NCBI GenBank assembly: GCA_934597345.1
Contig: CAKTRJ010000005.1
Coordinates: 9,663-73,662, forward strand
DNA length: 64,000 nt
Direction: 5' to 3'
Source: an uncultured Oscillospiraceae bacterium
GTDB taxonomy: Bacteria > Bacillota > Clostridia > Oscillospirales > Oscillospiraceae
The translations under genes were made by a program, and so were the position numbers. Shown here one piece after another: positions 46,091 to 53,720 of the stretch (positions within the stretch are counted from its first letter, which is position 1; every line of letters begins with the position of its first letter). The notes below the pieces were generated by a model. That model saw only the letters and a program-made list of their open reading frames with translations. It was not told where the DNA came from and ran no database searches.

Positions 46091-46390
46091 ATGGCTCTGT
46101 TTCACGCGAATGAAGACAATTTCAAGGAGCTGGTGCTGGACAGTACCGAGCCGGTGCTGGTGGACTTCTGGGCCACATGGTGCGGTCCCTGCCAGATGCT
46201 GGCCCCCGTGCTGGAGGATCTTTCCCAGCAGGTGAAGGTGGTCAAGGTGGACGTGGATGAAAATCCTCAACTGGCCATGGCCTTCCAGGTCAGCAGCATC
46301 CCCACGGTCATCTCCTTCCGGGACGGCAAAGGACTGAAAAAGTCCGTGGGCGTGGTTCCCAGAGAAGCGCTGCTGGAACTGCTGAAATAA
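46091..46390 (+). CDS. trxA: Thioredoxin
   Basis: A 99-residue thioredoxin with the WCGPC active site (Cys31, Cys34) after VLVDFWAT, the cis-Pro in SSIPTVISF and the buried Asp in VDFW. No signal peptide, so it acts in the cytoplasm as a disulfide reductant. GAAAGGAG precedes the ATG. Confidence 0.96.
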   Translation: MALFHANEDNFKELVLDSTEPVLVDFWATWCGPCQMLAPVLEDLSQQVKVVKVDVDENPQLAMAFQVSSIPTVISFRDGKGLKKSVGVVPREALLELLK

Positions 46391-46417
46391 GCGTCCCCTC
46401 AAATTTCATCCGCCGAT

Positions 46418-46441
46418 CACCCCATACCATGGTATGGGGTG
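46418..46441. other. Perfect 24-base palindrome in the ECF gene leader
   Basis: CACCCCATACCATGGTATGGGGTG between trxA and the ECF gene. No T run follows, so it is not a standard terminator. It could be an operator or part of a leader RNA; the 70 bases after it match no riboswitch I recognise. Confidence 0.5.
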
Positions 46442-46511
46442 AGCCCATAGGCTAACGCCGAAACGCGCCTTTCCCACACCTGAATCACGACCCGAGAAAG
46501 GAATTTCCGTT

Positions 46512-47078
46512 ATGAAACACGCTTCTCTGAAAAACCTGGTACTGTCCGCCATGTTTCTGGCCATCGGCCTTGTGCTGCCCTTTTTTATCGGCCAGATCCC
46601 CGCTGTCGGCAAAATGCTGCTGCCCATGCACATCCCCGTACTGCTGTGCGGCCTGATCTGCGGTTGGCAGTGGGGCTTAGGGGTGGGCTTCGTGCTGCCG
46701 TTGCTGCGGTCGGTGCTGTTCAGCTTCCCCGCCATGTACCCCAACGCCATCGGCATGGCCTTTGAGCTGGCGGTATATGGCGCGGTCATCGGCTATCTCT
46801 ATGCCCACAGCAAGTGGCAGTGCGTCAAGGCCCTCTACAAGTGTCTCATCCCCGCCATGGTGGCGGGCCGCCTTGTGTGGGGCGCGGTGATGATCGTGCT
46901 GATGGGGCTGGGCGGCAGCGTCTTTACCTGGCAGCTGTTCATCGGCGGCGCTGTGCTGAACGCTCTGCCCGGCATCGCCCTGCAGCTTATCCTGATCCCC
47001 GCCGTGATGGTGCTGCTGGATCGGACGAAGCTGGTGCGGTTCTATCAGCCCCAGCCGCTTCCTGAGCAGGCCGTATGA
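46512..47078 (+). CDS. ECF transporter S component
   Basis: A 188-residue membrane protein with about six helices. It fits the substrate-binding S component of energy-coupling factor transporters for vitamins: the early MFLAIGLVLPFFIGQIP, the HIPVLLCGLICGWQWGLGVG loop and AVYGAVIGYLY. The ATPase and T units are not in the window and would be shared. The vitamin or precursor is unknown. It overlaps the following kinase gene by four bases, so the kinase may act on the imported compound. Confidence 0.88.
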   Translation: MKHASLKNLVLSAMFLAIGLVLPFFIGQIPAVGKMLLPMHIPVLLCGLICGWQWGLGVGFVLPLLRSVLFSFPAMYPNAIGMAFELAVYGAVIGYLYAHSKWQCVKALYKCLIPAMVAGRLVWGAVMIVLMGLGGSVFTWQLFIGGAVLNALPGIALQLILIPAVMVLLDRTKLVRFYQPQPLPEQAV

Positions 47079-47647
47079 CGAACCACGACTATACCTGGCT
47101 GGTGTTCGCCATTCAGGCGCTGCTGAACCGGAAGGAGAAGATCATCGTGGCCATCGACGGGCGGTGCGGCTCCGGCAAGACCACCCTGGCGGCGCGGCTG
47201 CAAAAGGATCTCCGCTGCGCCGTGTATCACATGGACGACTTCTTCCCCCGGCCTGAGCAGCGGACGGAGGAACGACTGTCCCGCCCCGGCGAAAACGTGG
47301 ATCACGAGCGTTTTCTGGAGGAGGTGCTGCTGCCGCTGCATGGCACGCAGCCCGTCACCTTCCGCCCCTACCTCTGCGCACGGCAGCAGCTGGGCGAACC
47401 GGTGACCATTGCGCCCAATCCTCTGACCATCGTGGAAGGCTCCTACTCCTGCCACCCCGCGCTGTGGGCGCACTATGACCTGCGGGTATTCCTGACTGTT
47501 GCGCCGGAGGAGCAGATGCGGCGCATCGAAAAGCGCAACGGCCCGGAAAAGGCCGTCATGTTCGCCCAGCGCTGGATCCCTTTTGAGGAACAGTACTTCA
47601 AGGCGTTTGACCTGCAAGCGCGATGCGATATCGCCTTACAGGGCTGA
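47075..47647 (+). CDS. P-loop kinase, uridine kinase-like
   Basis: A 190-residue P-loop protein with DGRCGSGKTTLAARL (Walker A), YHMDDFFPRP (substrate Asp pair) and VEGSYSCHPAL, the pattern of the uridine kinase/phosphoribulokinase/pantothenate kinase group. It lacks the longer features of true Udk. Because of the four-base overlap with the ECF S component, the substrate may be the imported nucleoside-like or vitamin compound (inference). Confidence 0.85.
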   Translation: MTNHDYTWLVFAIQALLNRKEKIIVAIDGRCGSGKTTLAARLQKDLRCAVYHMDDFFPRPEQRTEERLSRPGENVDHERFLEEVLLPLHGTQPVTFRPYLCARQQLGEPVTIAPNPLTIVEGSYSCHPALWAHYDLRVFLTVAPEEQMRRIEKRNGPEKAVMFAQRWIPFEEQYFKAFDLQARCDIALQG

Positions 47648-47667
47648 TACCGCCATAAAAATCCTAT

Positions 47668-47702
47668 CACGCGGCCCTTCCGCATTTAGCGGAAGGGTCG
47701 TG
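47668..47702 (+). terminator. Hairpin after the kinase gene
   Basis: Stem GCGGCCCTTCCGC/GCGGAAGGGTCGT with loop ATTTA; only a weak T-rich tail, so termination may be partial. Confidence 0.55.
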
Positions 47703-47731
47703 TATTATCCTGTCAGGGCCTTCACTTGTGG

Positions 47732-47760
47732 TTGACAAATGCTTCCATGTCGTGTACAAT
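47732..47760 (+). promoter_or_regulatory. Promoter of hom
   Basis: TTGACA and TACAAT with 17-base spacing, 33 bases before the ATG. Confidence 0.85.
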
Positions 47761-47793
47761 AGGGCAAAAATCACCTGACGAAGGAGGGTCATT

Positions 47794-48933
47794 ATGAATA
47801 TTGCATTGCTGGGCTTCGGTGTGGTAAGCAGCGGCGTATACGAGTGGTGCCGCGGCCGGGAGGATCTCCACGTCCGCCGGGTTCTCGTCCGCTCGGAAAA
47901 GCCCCAGATCGCGGACATCGCCACCCATGATTTTGAGGATATCCTCCACGATGAAGGCATCGACATCGTGGCGGAGGTGATGGGCGGCCTGCATCCCGCC
48001 TATGAATACGTCACCGCCGCCCTGAAGGTGGGCAAGCATGTGGTCACCGCCAACAAGGCGCTGATCGCCGCCTACTATCAGGAGCTGACGGAGCTGGCCA
48101 GAGCCCAGGGCAAGGCGCTGCTGTGTACAGCGGCGGTGGGCGGCGGCATCCCGTGGCTGGTAAATCTGGCCCGGTGCAAGAAGCTGGACAATATCTGCCG
48201 CGTGGGCGGCATCATGAACGGCACCAGCAACTTCATCATGGACGCCATGCACAAGTCCCCCGTCTCCTTCCCCGCCATTCTCAAGCAGGCCCAGGAGCTG
48301 GGCTATGCCGAGGCTGACCCCAGCGCCGACATTGACGGCGACGACATCCGCCGCAAGCTGGTGATCTCCGCCAACATCGCCTTTGACGCCCTGCTGCGGG
48401 AGGAGGACATCCCCATGTTCGGCATCCGCACTGTTACCGACGGGGATATCAAGACCTTCCAGAGCCGGGGCTTTGCCTGCAAGCTGTTGGCGGAGGCCTC
48501 ACAGGCGGAGGGCGGCGTGTGCGCCTATATCGAGCCCACGCTGGTGGACGCCGCCGCACTGGAGGCTGCCGTCCCCGCCAACTTCAACCTGATCACCTAC
48601 GAGGGTGAGCAGATCGGCCGCCAGAGCTTCTACGGACAGGGCGCGGGCCAGATGCCCACCGCCGCCAACGTGATGCAGGACTGCCTGTCCATTCAGGAGG
48701 GCCTGCTGGGCTTCTATGCCCAGCAGGCCACGCCCACGGCGCTGGACGGCAGCGGCGAGGCCCATCCCTACTACGTCCGCACCAGTGCGCCCGATGCATG
48801 GCTGAAGGCGCACACCGCCGATACCTGGGACAGCGGCGTGGTGACCGGCGCGGTGAATACCTATGAGATGCTGGCCTGGGCCAAGAAGCAGCTGACCGTC
48901 GACCCCGCCTGCTTCATCGCCGGTATCCGGTAA
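47794..48933 (+). CDS. hom: Homoserine dehydrogenase
   Basis: A 379-residue enzyme that reduces aspartate semialdehyde to homoserine. It has the N-terminal NAD(P) fold ALLGFGVVSSGV, VTANKALIA, AAVGGGIPWL, GIMNGTSNFIMD and the ADPSADIDGDD catalytic region. The C-terminal ACT domain found in many homologues is missing, so this is the short form. The family's conserved Lys/Asp pair is present. It stands alone with its own promoter and terminator. Confidence 0.95.
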   Translation: MNIALLGFGVVSSGVYEWCRGREDLHVRRVLVRSEKPQIADIATHDFEDILHDEGIDIVAEVMGGLHPAYEYVTAALKVGKHVVTANKALIAAYYQELTELARAQGKALLCTAAVGGGIPWLVNLARCKKLDNICRVGGIMNGTSNFIMDAMHKSPVSFPAILKQAQELGYAEADPSADIDGDDIRRKLVISANIAFDALLREEDIPMFGIRTVTDGDIKTFQSRGFACKLLAEASQAEGGVCAYIEPTLVDAAALEAAVPANFNLITYEGEQIGRQSFYGQGAGQMPTAANVMQDCLSIQEGLLGFYAQQATPTALDGSGEAHPYYVRTSAPDAWLKAHTADTWDSGVVTGAVNTYEMLAWAKKQLTVDPACFIAGIR

Positions 48934-48951
48934 GGAAATATTTTTCACAAA

Positions 48952-48990
48952 AAGAGAACCGTATCGCATAGCGATACGGTTCTCTTAAAT
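48952..48990 (+). terminator. Intrinsic terminator of hom
   Basis: Stem AAGAGAACCGTATCGC/GCGATACGGTTCTCTT with a 3-base loop, then AAATTTATC. Confidence 0.85.
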
Positions 48991-49020
48991 TTATCAAAAA
49001 CTGCCGCACAGCGTTTATCC

Positions 49021-49152
49021 AAAGGCTCCCCTGTGTAAGGGGAGCTGTCGCGGCGCAAGCCGTGACTGAGGGGTTGTCCGGACGATTCTCCGAATTTGGA
49101 CAATCCCTCCGTCACCTTCGGTGACACCTCCCTTTACACAAGGGAGGCTTTG
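49021..49152. repeat. Long inverted-repeat (MITE-like) element, copy 1
   Basis: The ends AAAGGCTCCCCTGTGTAAGG and CCTTTACACAAGGGAGGCTTT form a terminal inverted repeat. Inside lie CGGCGCAAGCCGTGACTGAGG and, in reverse, CCTCCGTCACCTTCGGTGACA. The layout matches 57988-58125. No transposase; likely a non-autonomous or hairpin element. Confidence 0.8.
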
Positions 49153-49207
49153 GTCTCTTCAAATCCTTGAAAATCAAAACTTTTTGACGGCCTCTCACTA
49201 TGCCAGT

Positions 49208-49747
49208 TCAGTTTTCCATGTTTTTCCCCAGAAACGCCGCCACCGTCTGGGCCAGCTTATACTCCGTCTCTCCGGCGGCCTGCCGGTCAGCGGAGAGGAA
49301 CAGCACCAGCCCCAGCACGTCGCCCTCGCACAGGATCGGCGCGGCCACCGCGGCGGTAAAGCCGTTCAGGCCCTCGCAGGCCTCCACCGCCTCTTCGCCG
49401 TCATCCCACAGCCAGACCTGACGATCCTCCATAATGCGCTCCAGCGGCTCGGAGATGGTCTTGCCCAGCAGCTCCCGCTTGCCTACGCCCGCCACGGCGA
49501 TGATGGCGTCGCGGTCTGTGACGGCGGCGGTGAACTGCGTGCTGCGGCTGAGGGTGTCGCAGAACTGGGCGGCAAAGTCCTCCAGCCCGCCCAGCAGGGA
49601 ATACTTCTTGAAAATGACCTCGCCATCCTTGGTGGTATAAATTTCCAGCGGATCGCCTTCCCGGATGCGCATGGTGCGGCGGATCTCCTTGGGGATCACC
49701 ACGCGGCCCAGATCGTCGATGCGCCGGACGATACCGGTTGCTTTCAT
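49208..49747 (-). CDS. spoVT: Stage V sporulation protein T
   Basis: A 179-residue regulator. Residues 1-50 form an AbrB-type swapped-hairpin DNA-binding domain (TGIVRRIDDLGRVVIPKEIR) and the rest is a GAF-like domain. This two-domain form is SpoVT, a forespore regulator, and indicates a sporulating lineage. ATG 49747 is preceded by GGGAGG; upstream frame is ignored. It is monocistronic. Confidence 0.96.
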   Translation of the reverse strand: MKATGIVRRIDDLGRVVIPKEIRRTMRIREGDPLEIYTTKDGEVIFKKYSLLGGLEDFAAQFCDTLSRSTQFTAAVTDRDAIIAVAGVGKRELLGKTISEPLERIMEDRQVWLWDDGEEAVEACEGLNGFTAAVAAPILCEGDVLGLVLFLSADRQAAGETEYKLAQTVAAFLGKNMEN

Positions 49748-49831
49748 ATATAAATTTCCTCCCATAAGCAGATTTTTCATTGGTAGTATCTGCTGCGCGG
49801 GTCGTTCTATGCACAGGCAGTTTTTGCCATT

Positions 49832-49887
49832 GAAACAGAAAAGGCCTCACATGGATCAGGACGGGAGCGTACTTGATCCATGTGGGG
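49832..49887 (-). terminator. Terminator upstream of spoVT
   Basis: Minus-strand stem CCCCACATGGATCA/TGATCCATGTGAGG with a 15-base loop and CCTTTTCTGTTTC. It would end transcription arriving from the sigma-factor gene. The 49888-50167 stretch between them shows no convincing gene. Confidence 0.75.
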
Positions 49888-50167
49888 TCTTTCGCCATAT
49901 CAGGTTCACGTTTCCTCTGCTCTGCATTGACGCGTGCCGGTGTGACACGGCGCTCCGGCAATGATCCGGGCGCTCTCTGCGGACAGGGAGACCGCTGCGA
50001 TCAGTCTCACCCGCCATATGGCCCGGAGCTGCACGACCTGCTCCGAAGCCGCCGTGATGCTCATACATCTGATATGGGACAGCAGCTGCGTTATCACTGC
50101 TTCATAATATATAGTTTGATGCGTTATCCAGAATGTTACAGCGAAATGAAAAATTTTACCCGGCGTC

Positions 50168-50707
50168 TCACCGCCCGGCGTATATGGAAGCGACCACCTG
50201 CCGCAATTCCTCCCGGCTGACGGAGCCGGTGATCATACCCTGGATATCTCCGTTTACCCAAGTCACCTTTTCCAGATCCATATCCGAAATGTGATAGTGA
50301 GGGATGCCATAAAAGGCCGCCATCTCCCTGTGGCTCATGCGGTATTCATAGAAGCAGCACAGCGTCTGCCGCTCCGCGTCGGAAAGGCCCTTGGGCAGCT
50401 GGTCGGCAAAGGGCAGCTGATCCGACATATGGGTGCTGATCACCTCGTCCAGCAGCGGCTCCTCCACATGATAGCGCATCCGCTGCATCTCCGAGCGGCA
50501 GCGGTTCACCACCACGGTTTTCAGCCACGCGCCGATATTTCCGCAGTCCTCCAGCGCACCGGCCTTTCCCTTATCCAAAAAGACCAGAAACGCCTCCTGC
50601 GCCATATCCTCCGCCAAAACCATATCATGCACATAGTGCATGGCAATTTTTACAAGCTTGGGAAAATACTCCCGGAACAGGGCGTCCTCCCACACGAATC
50701 CCGACAT
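50168..50707 (-). CDS. ECF-type sigma factor fused to a DUF4367-like tail
   Basis: A 179-residue protein. Residues 10-45 match sigma region 2 (YFPKLVKIAMHYVHDMVLAE) and about 105-135 match the first part of region 4 (LSDAERQTLCCFYEYRMSHR). Where the recognition helix should continue, after YGIP, the sequence changes to HYHISDMDLEKVTWVNGDIQ and ends REELRQVVASI, which resembles the last strands and helix of DUF4367 domains found in anti-sigma-like partners. An in-frame deletion joining a sigma gene to its downstream partner would explain this. Promoter recognition by region 4 is probably lost. Confidence 0.75.
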   Translation of the reverse strand: MSGFVWEDALFREYFPKLVKIAMHYVHDMVLAEDMAQEAFLVFLDKGKAGALEDCGNIGAWLKTVVVNRCRSEMQRMRYHVEEPLLDEVISTHMSDQLPFADQLPKGLSDAERQTLCCFYEYRMSHREMAAFYGIPHYHISDMDLEKVTWVNGDIQGMITGSVSREELRQVVASIYAGR

Positions 50708-50903
50708 GAGCTGCTTCCTCTTTCTCTGCTGATGCGCTTCGCATCCTGTTATCTGCCGCTAACAGTGCTCTTATTATATGCTTGCCTGCATACCGCGTCA
50801 ACCGTGGTTTTTCATTTTTTGCCCCACTTGACAAGGATTCTCCCCTGCGCCTATAATGCTTATACTGCGCGTCTGCGCATATCCCAGGGACAAGGAGAAT
50901 TCT

Positions 50904-52778
50904 ATGACACATTACCGTAAAACACGCGCGCTGGCACTGCTGCTGGCGCTGAGTCTGCTGCTGACGCTGGCGGGCTGCGGCGGCAAGCTGCTGCTGCGCC
51001 AGCCCATACAGTCCCTCACCTGCGTGCAGCCGGAGTCCATTCCCACGCTGATCTCCCGGGGCGGCGGGCAGGTGCTGGCCGGTTGGGTGGACTATGATGA
51101 TAACACCACCTATCTCAGCGTGGTGGATGTTTTCAAGGATCAGGTGACCGCCTCCCGCCAGCTGGAGGGCTGCTGGGAGCTGCAAGCGGAGACCTTTGCC
51201 GACGGCACCGCCGCCCTGTTCAACTGGGAGGACAGCGTCTGGCAGTTCATCGACGCTGACCTGTCCACCACCGGGACCTTTTCCGTTGACCAGTACGGCG
51301 GCGTATTCTCCCATGACGGCAGCACCTACTACTTCGTGCAGGACGGCGTACTGTGCCGCGCCGATGTGGCCAGCGGCACGCAGGAGCCTGTGGCGCCGGA
51401 CAGCGACATGCGCTTTTTGGACGTGGCCGGGATCTATCCCGATTCCGACACGCTGTTTCTGCACTGCCGCCTGTCCCCTTACAGCACCAATTCCGGCACG
51501 GTCGTTCTGGACCTGACCACTGGGAACTATTCCATGCTGCAAGAGGCGTGGTATACCCCCTATTACGGCACGTCCGGGCCGGAATTCCTTCAGTTCCGCG
51601 AGGAGACCGGGGCATACGATGTGCTGTTCCCCCATGGCGGGCAATACTATCTGGTGGACGGTACGCTGCTGCACAGCGCCACGTCGGACCTGATGCCGGT
51701 ATCCGGCTCCGCCTATCTGATCGGCGCGGCACAGGAGACCACCATCTACCATCTGGCGGACAGCATCTCCGCCTGCACACTGACCGACGATCAACTGGGC
51801 GGCACTTTCCGCGGCAGCGTATGGCTGCCGGAGGCGTCCGTCATGGTAGGCTGCGTCTATAACGTGGAGACCTTCCGCCTGACCGCCATCGACCCGGCAC
51901 AGCTGACTTTCTCGCCGCTGGCGGACGCCGCCGCGGTGGACTCCCCCATGGCGGTGGACACCTCTCTGATGGACGTCTATTGGAGCGATCTGGACGGCAG
52001 TCCGCTGCCCGCCACCTTGCAGGAGGCGCGGGACTACGCCGACCGGCTGGAGGAACGCTACGGCGTCACCATTCTGCTGTCCTCCCAGGCCAAGGAAGTC
52101 TGTGCGTCCGTGTGGGATGCCGTCATCACCACCACCGACGAGGCGGGACTTTCCGATGAGCCCTATGCCATCGCCCGGATGCTGGAGGCCCTGGACCGCA
52201 CGCTGGTACTGTATCCAGAGGATTTCTTCCGCCAGATGCGCAACAGTATGGGAGAGGGCGGCGTGCGCATCATGCCGGTGGGCCACATCGACAATGACGT
52301 CAACGCCATCGGCCTGACCAACGAGAGCTATGAATGGCAGAACATTTTCATTGATGTGACCATCGACGCCTTCGAGGGCACCATCTGCCACGAGATCTGG
52401 CACGCCATTGAGGGCGTGATCCTCACCCGGAACTGGGACGCCTTCGATCAGGCGGAGTGGGACCGCTGCAACCCTGAGGGCTTTTTCTACAACGAGGACG
52501 CCGAAGCACCTGTCTCCGATCCGGAGCGCTGGACGTTCTTCCATGAGTTCAACGCCCAGGACGTGTACTTCATGGATGCCTATGCCCGCACCAACGCCAA
52601 GGAGGACCGGGCGCGGCTCATGGAATACATGATGGCCACCGAGGATGTGGCCGGTGCGCTGATGCAGTCCCCCGCCATGGTGCAGAAGCTGGAGATCATG
52701 TGCCGCGCCATCCGGGAGAACTTCGACATCTCCGGCTGGAGCGACCTCCGCTGGGAGCGACTACTCCCTTCGGCTTAA
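50904..52778 (+). CDS. Lipoprotein with putative zinc metallopeptidase domain
   Basis: A 624-residue lipoprotein; the signal ends in LAGC. The N-terminal half (about 30-370) consists of repeating beta-strand units with alternating Gly/Tyr/Asp patterns, like a beta-propeller. The C-terminal part has HEIWH (496-500), a canonical HExxH zinc motif, and further on AYARTNAKEDRARLMEYM, where an acidic residue could be the third ligand, as in exported zinc peptidases. ATG 50904 has AAGGAG ahead. The family is not named by me; substrate unknown. It could be a surface protease or a wall-associated sensor. Confidence 0.75.
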   Translation: MTHYRKTRALALLLALSLLLTLAGCGGKLLLRQPIQSLTCVQPESIPTLISRGGGQVLAGWVDYDDNTTYLSVVDVFKDQVTASRQLEGCWELQAETFADGTAALFNWEDSVWQFIDADLSTTGTFSVDQYGGVFSHDGSTYYFVQDGVLCRADVASGTQEPVAPDSDMRFLDVAGIYPDSDTLFLHCRLSPYSTNSGTVVLDLTTGNYSMLQEAWYTPYYGTSGPEFLQFREETGAYDVLFPHGGQYYLVDGTLLHSATSDLMPVSGSAYLIGAAQETTIYHLADSISACTLTDDQLGGTFRGSVWLPEASVMVGCVYNVETFRLTAIDPAQLTFSPLADAAAVDSPMAVDTSLMDVYWSDLDGSPLPATLQEARDYADRLEERYGVTILLSSQAKEVCASVWDAVITTTDEAGLSDEPYAIARMLEALDRTLVLYPEDFFRQMRNSMGEGGVRIMPVGHIDNDVNAIGLTNESYEWQNIFIDVTIDAFEGTICHEIWHAIEGVILTRNWDAFDQAEWDRCNPEGFFYNEDAEAPVSDPERWTFFHEFNAQDVYFMDAYARTNAKEDRARLMEYMMATEDVAGALMQSPAMVQKLEIMCRAIRENFDISGWSDLRWERLLPSA

Positions 52779-52820
52779 CATAAAGAAGAGCCGCCCGTTT
52801 GGGCGGCTCTTCTTTATGTT
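52777..52820. terminator. Bidirectional terminator
   Basis: A 20-bp perfect stem, AACATAAAGAAGAGCCGCCC facing GGGCGGCTCTTCTTTATGTT, loop GTTT, between convergent genes; it overlaps the last base or two of the upstream stop codon. Confidence 0.9.
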
Positions 52821-53631
52821 ATTTTTCGATGGGGTAGCATACCTCGGTAACGAACTCGTCGGGGTTCTGGGTCTCGTGGGGCGAGACGTGATAGATGTTG
52901 AACATGGGCCCGGCGTACCGGTAGCCGTTGGCCTCGATCCACGCAGCCACGGCGGCGTTCACCTCACCGATGTGATCATAGCCGCCCTGATAGGTGCAGC
53001 TGGCGTAGGTGACGGCGGGCAGCGTGCGGAACTTCACATGCTCCGTGTCGGGGTACTGGCCCTTGACGGTTTTCTGGGCCTCCACCTCCACGTCCCGCTC
53101 CTTGTACTCGGCGTCCAGGAACGTGACGCTGCAATAGCAGGGATCGTCGGGGATCAGATGCATATGATCGGTCTCGGCGCAGAGGATGCCCCACACCATG
53201 CCCTCCTTTTCATAGCAGGGAATGGTCATCCGCACACAGGCGGCATAGCGCTGGGGCAGGGTCTTGACAGTAACATTATAAGCCATGGTATCTTCCTTTC
53301 TCAATCGCTTCCGTGCGCTGTCCAGCAGCTGCAGCTTCCGGGCCACATCCTCCGCCTGGGTCTCCAGCGCCGCCTGCTGGGCGGCAAGACATTCATCCAC
53401 CCGCCGGCGGTCGTCATAGAAGTCCAGCATCCGGCAGATGTCCGCCAGACGGAATCCCATGTCCTTCAGTGCCGTGATGCGGCACACGGTGGGCAATTGA
53501 GCTTCACTGTAATAGCGGTAGTCGGTGAACCGGTCGATATACGCCGGGTGCAGCAATCCGATGTCATCATAATGGCGCAGCATCCGGACGCTGACGCGGG
53601 ACAGCTTGGAAAATTCTCCGATCTTCAGCAT
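52819..53631 (-). CDS. MerR family regulator with GyrI-like effector domain
   Basis: A 270-residue regulator. Residues 1-70 hold the MerR winged helix (MLKIGEFSKLSRVSVRMLRH), then a coiled-coil dimer helix and a C-terminal GyrI/AraC-effector domain (residues about 118-270, VKTLPQRYAACVRM). This is the BmrR/SoxR-drug type layout, used to sense small hydrophobic or cationic compounds. It is located next to an ABC exporter, which it may control. Confidence 0.93.
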   Translation of the reverse strand: MLKIGEFSKLSRVSVRMLRHYDDIGLLHPAYIDRFTDYRYYSEAQLPTVCRITALKDMGFRLADICRMLDFYDDRRRVDECLAAQQAALETQAEDVARKLQLLDSARKRLRKEDTMAYNVTVKTLPQRYAACVRMTIPCYEKEGMVWGILCAETDHMHLIPDDPCYCSVTFLDAEYKERDVEVEAQKTVKGQYPDTEHVKFRTLPAVTYASCTYQGGYDHIGEVNAAVAAWIEANGYRYAGPMFNIYHVSPHETQNPDEFVTEVCYPIEK

Positions 53632-53720
53632 AGTGGTACCTCCATGCGTTCTTCGTTTGAGCTCAGATAGAGGATACCCCCTGACACAGTGGCAGAGTCA
53701 ACCCCTGAAAAAGGATTTTC

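Noticed and set aside
46418-46441. The 24-base palindrome as terminator of trxA
   Set aside because: No T run follows on either strand; kept as an unassigned palindrome.
49906-50097. Short minus-strand open frames between the sigma-like gene and spoVT
   Set aside because: No ribosome binding site and no recognisable features; the region ends in a terminator and is more likely untranslated.
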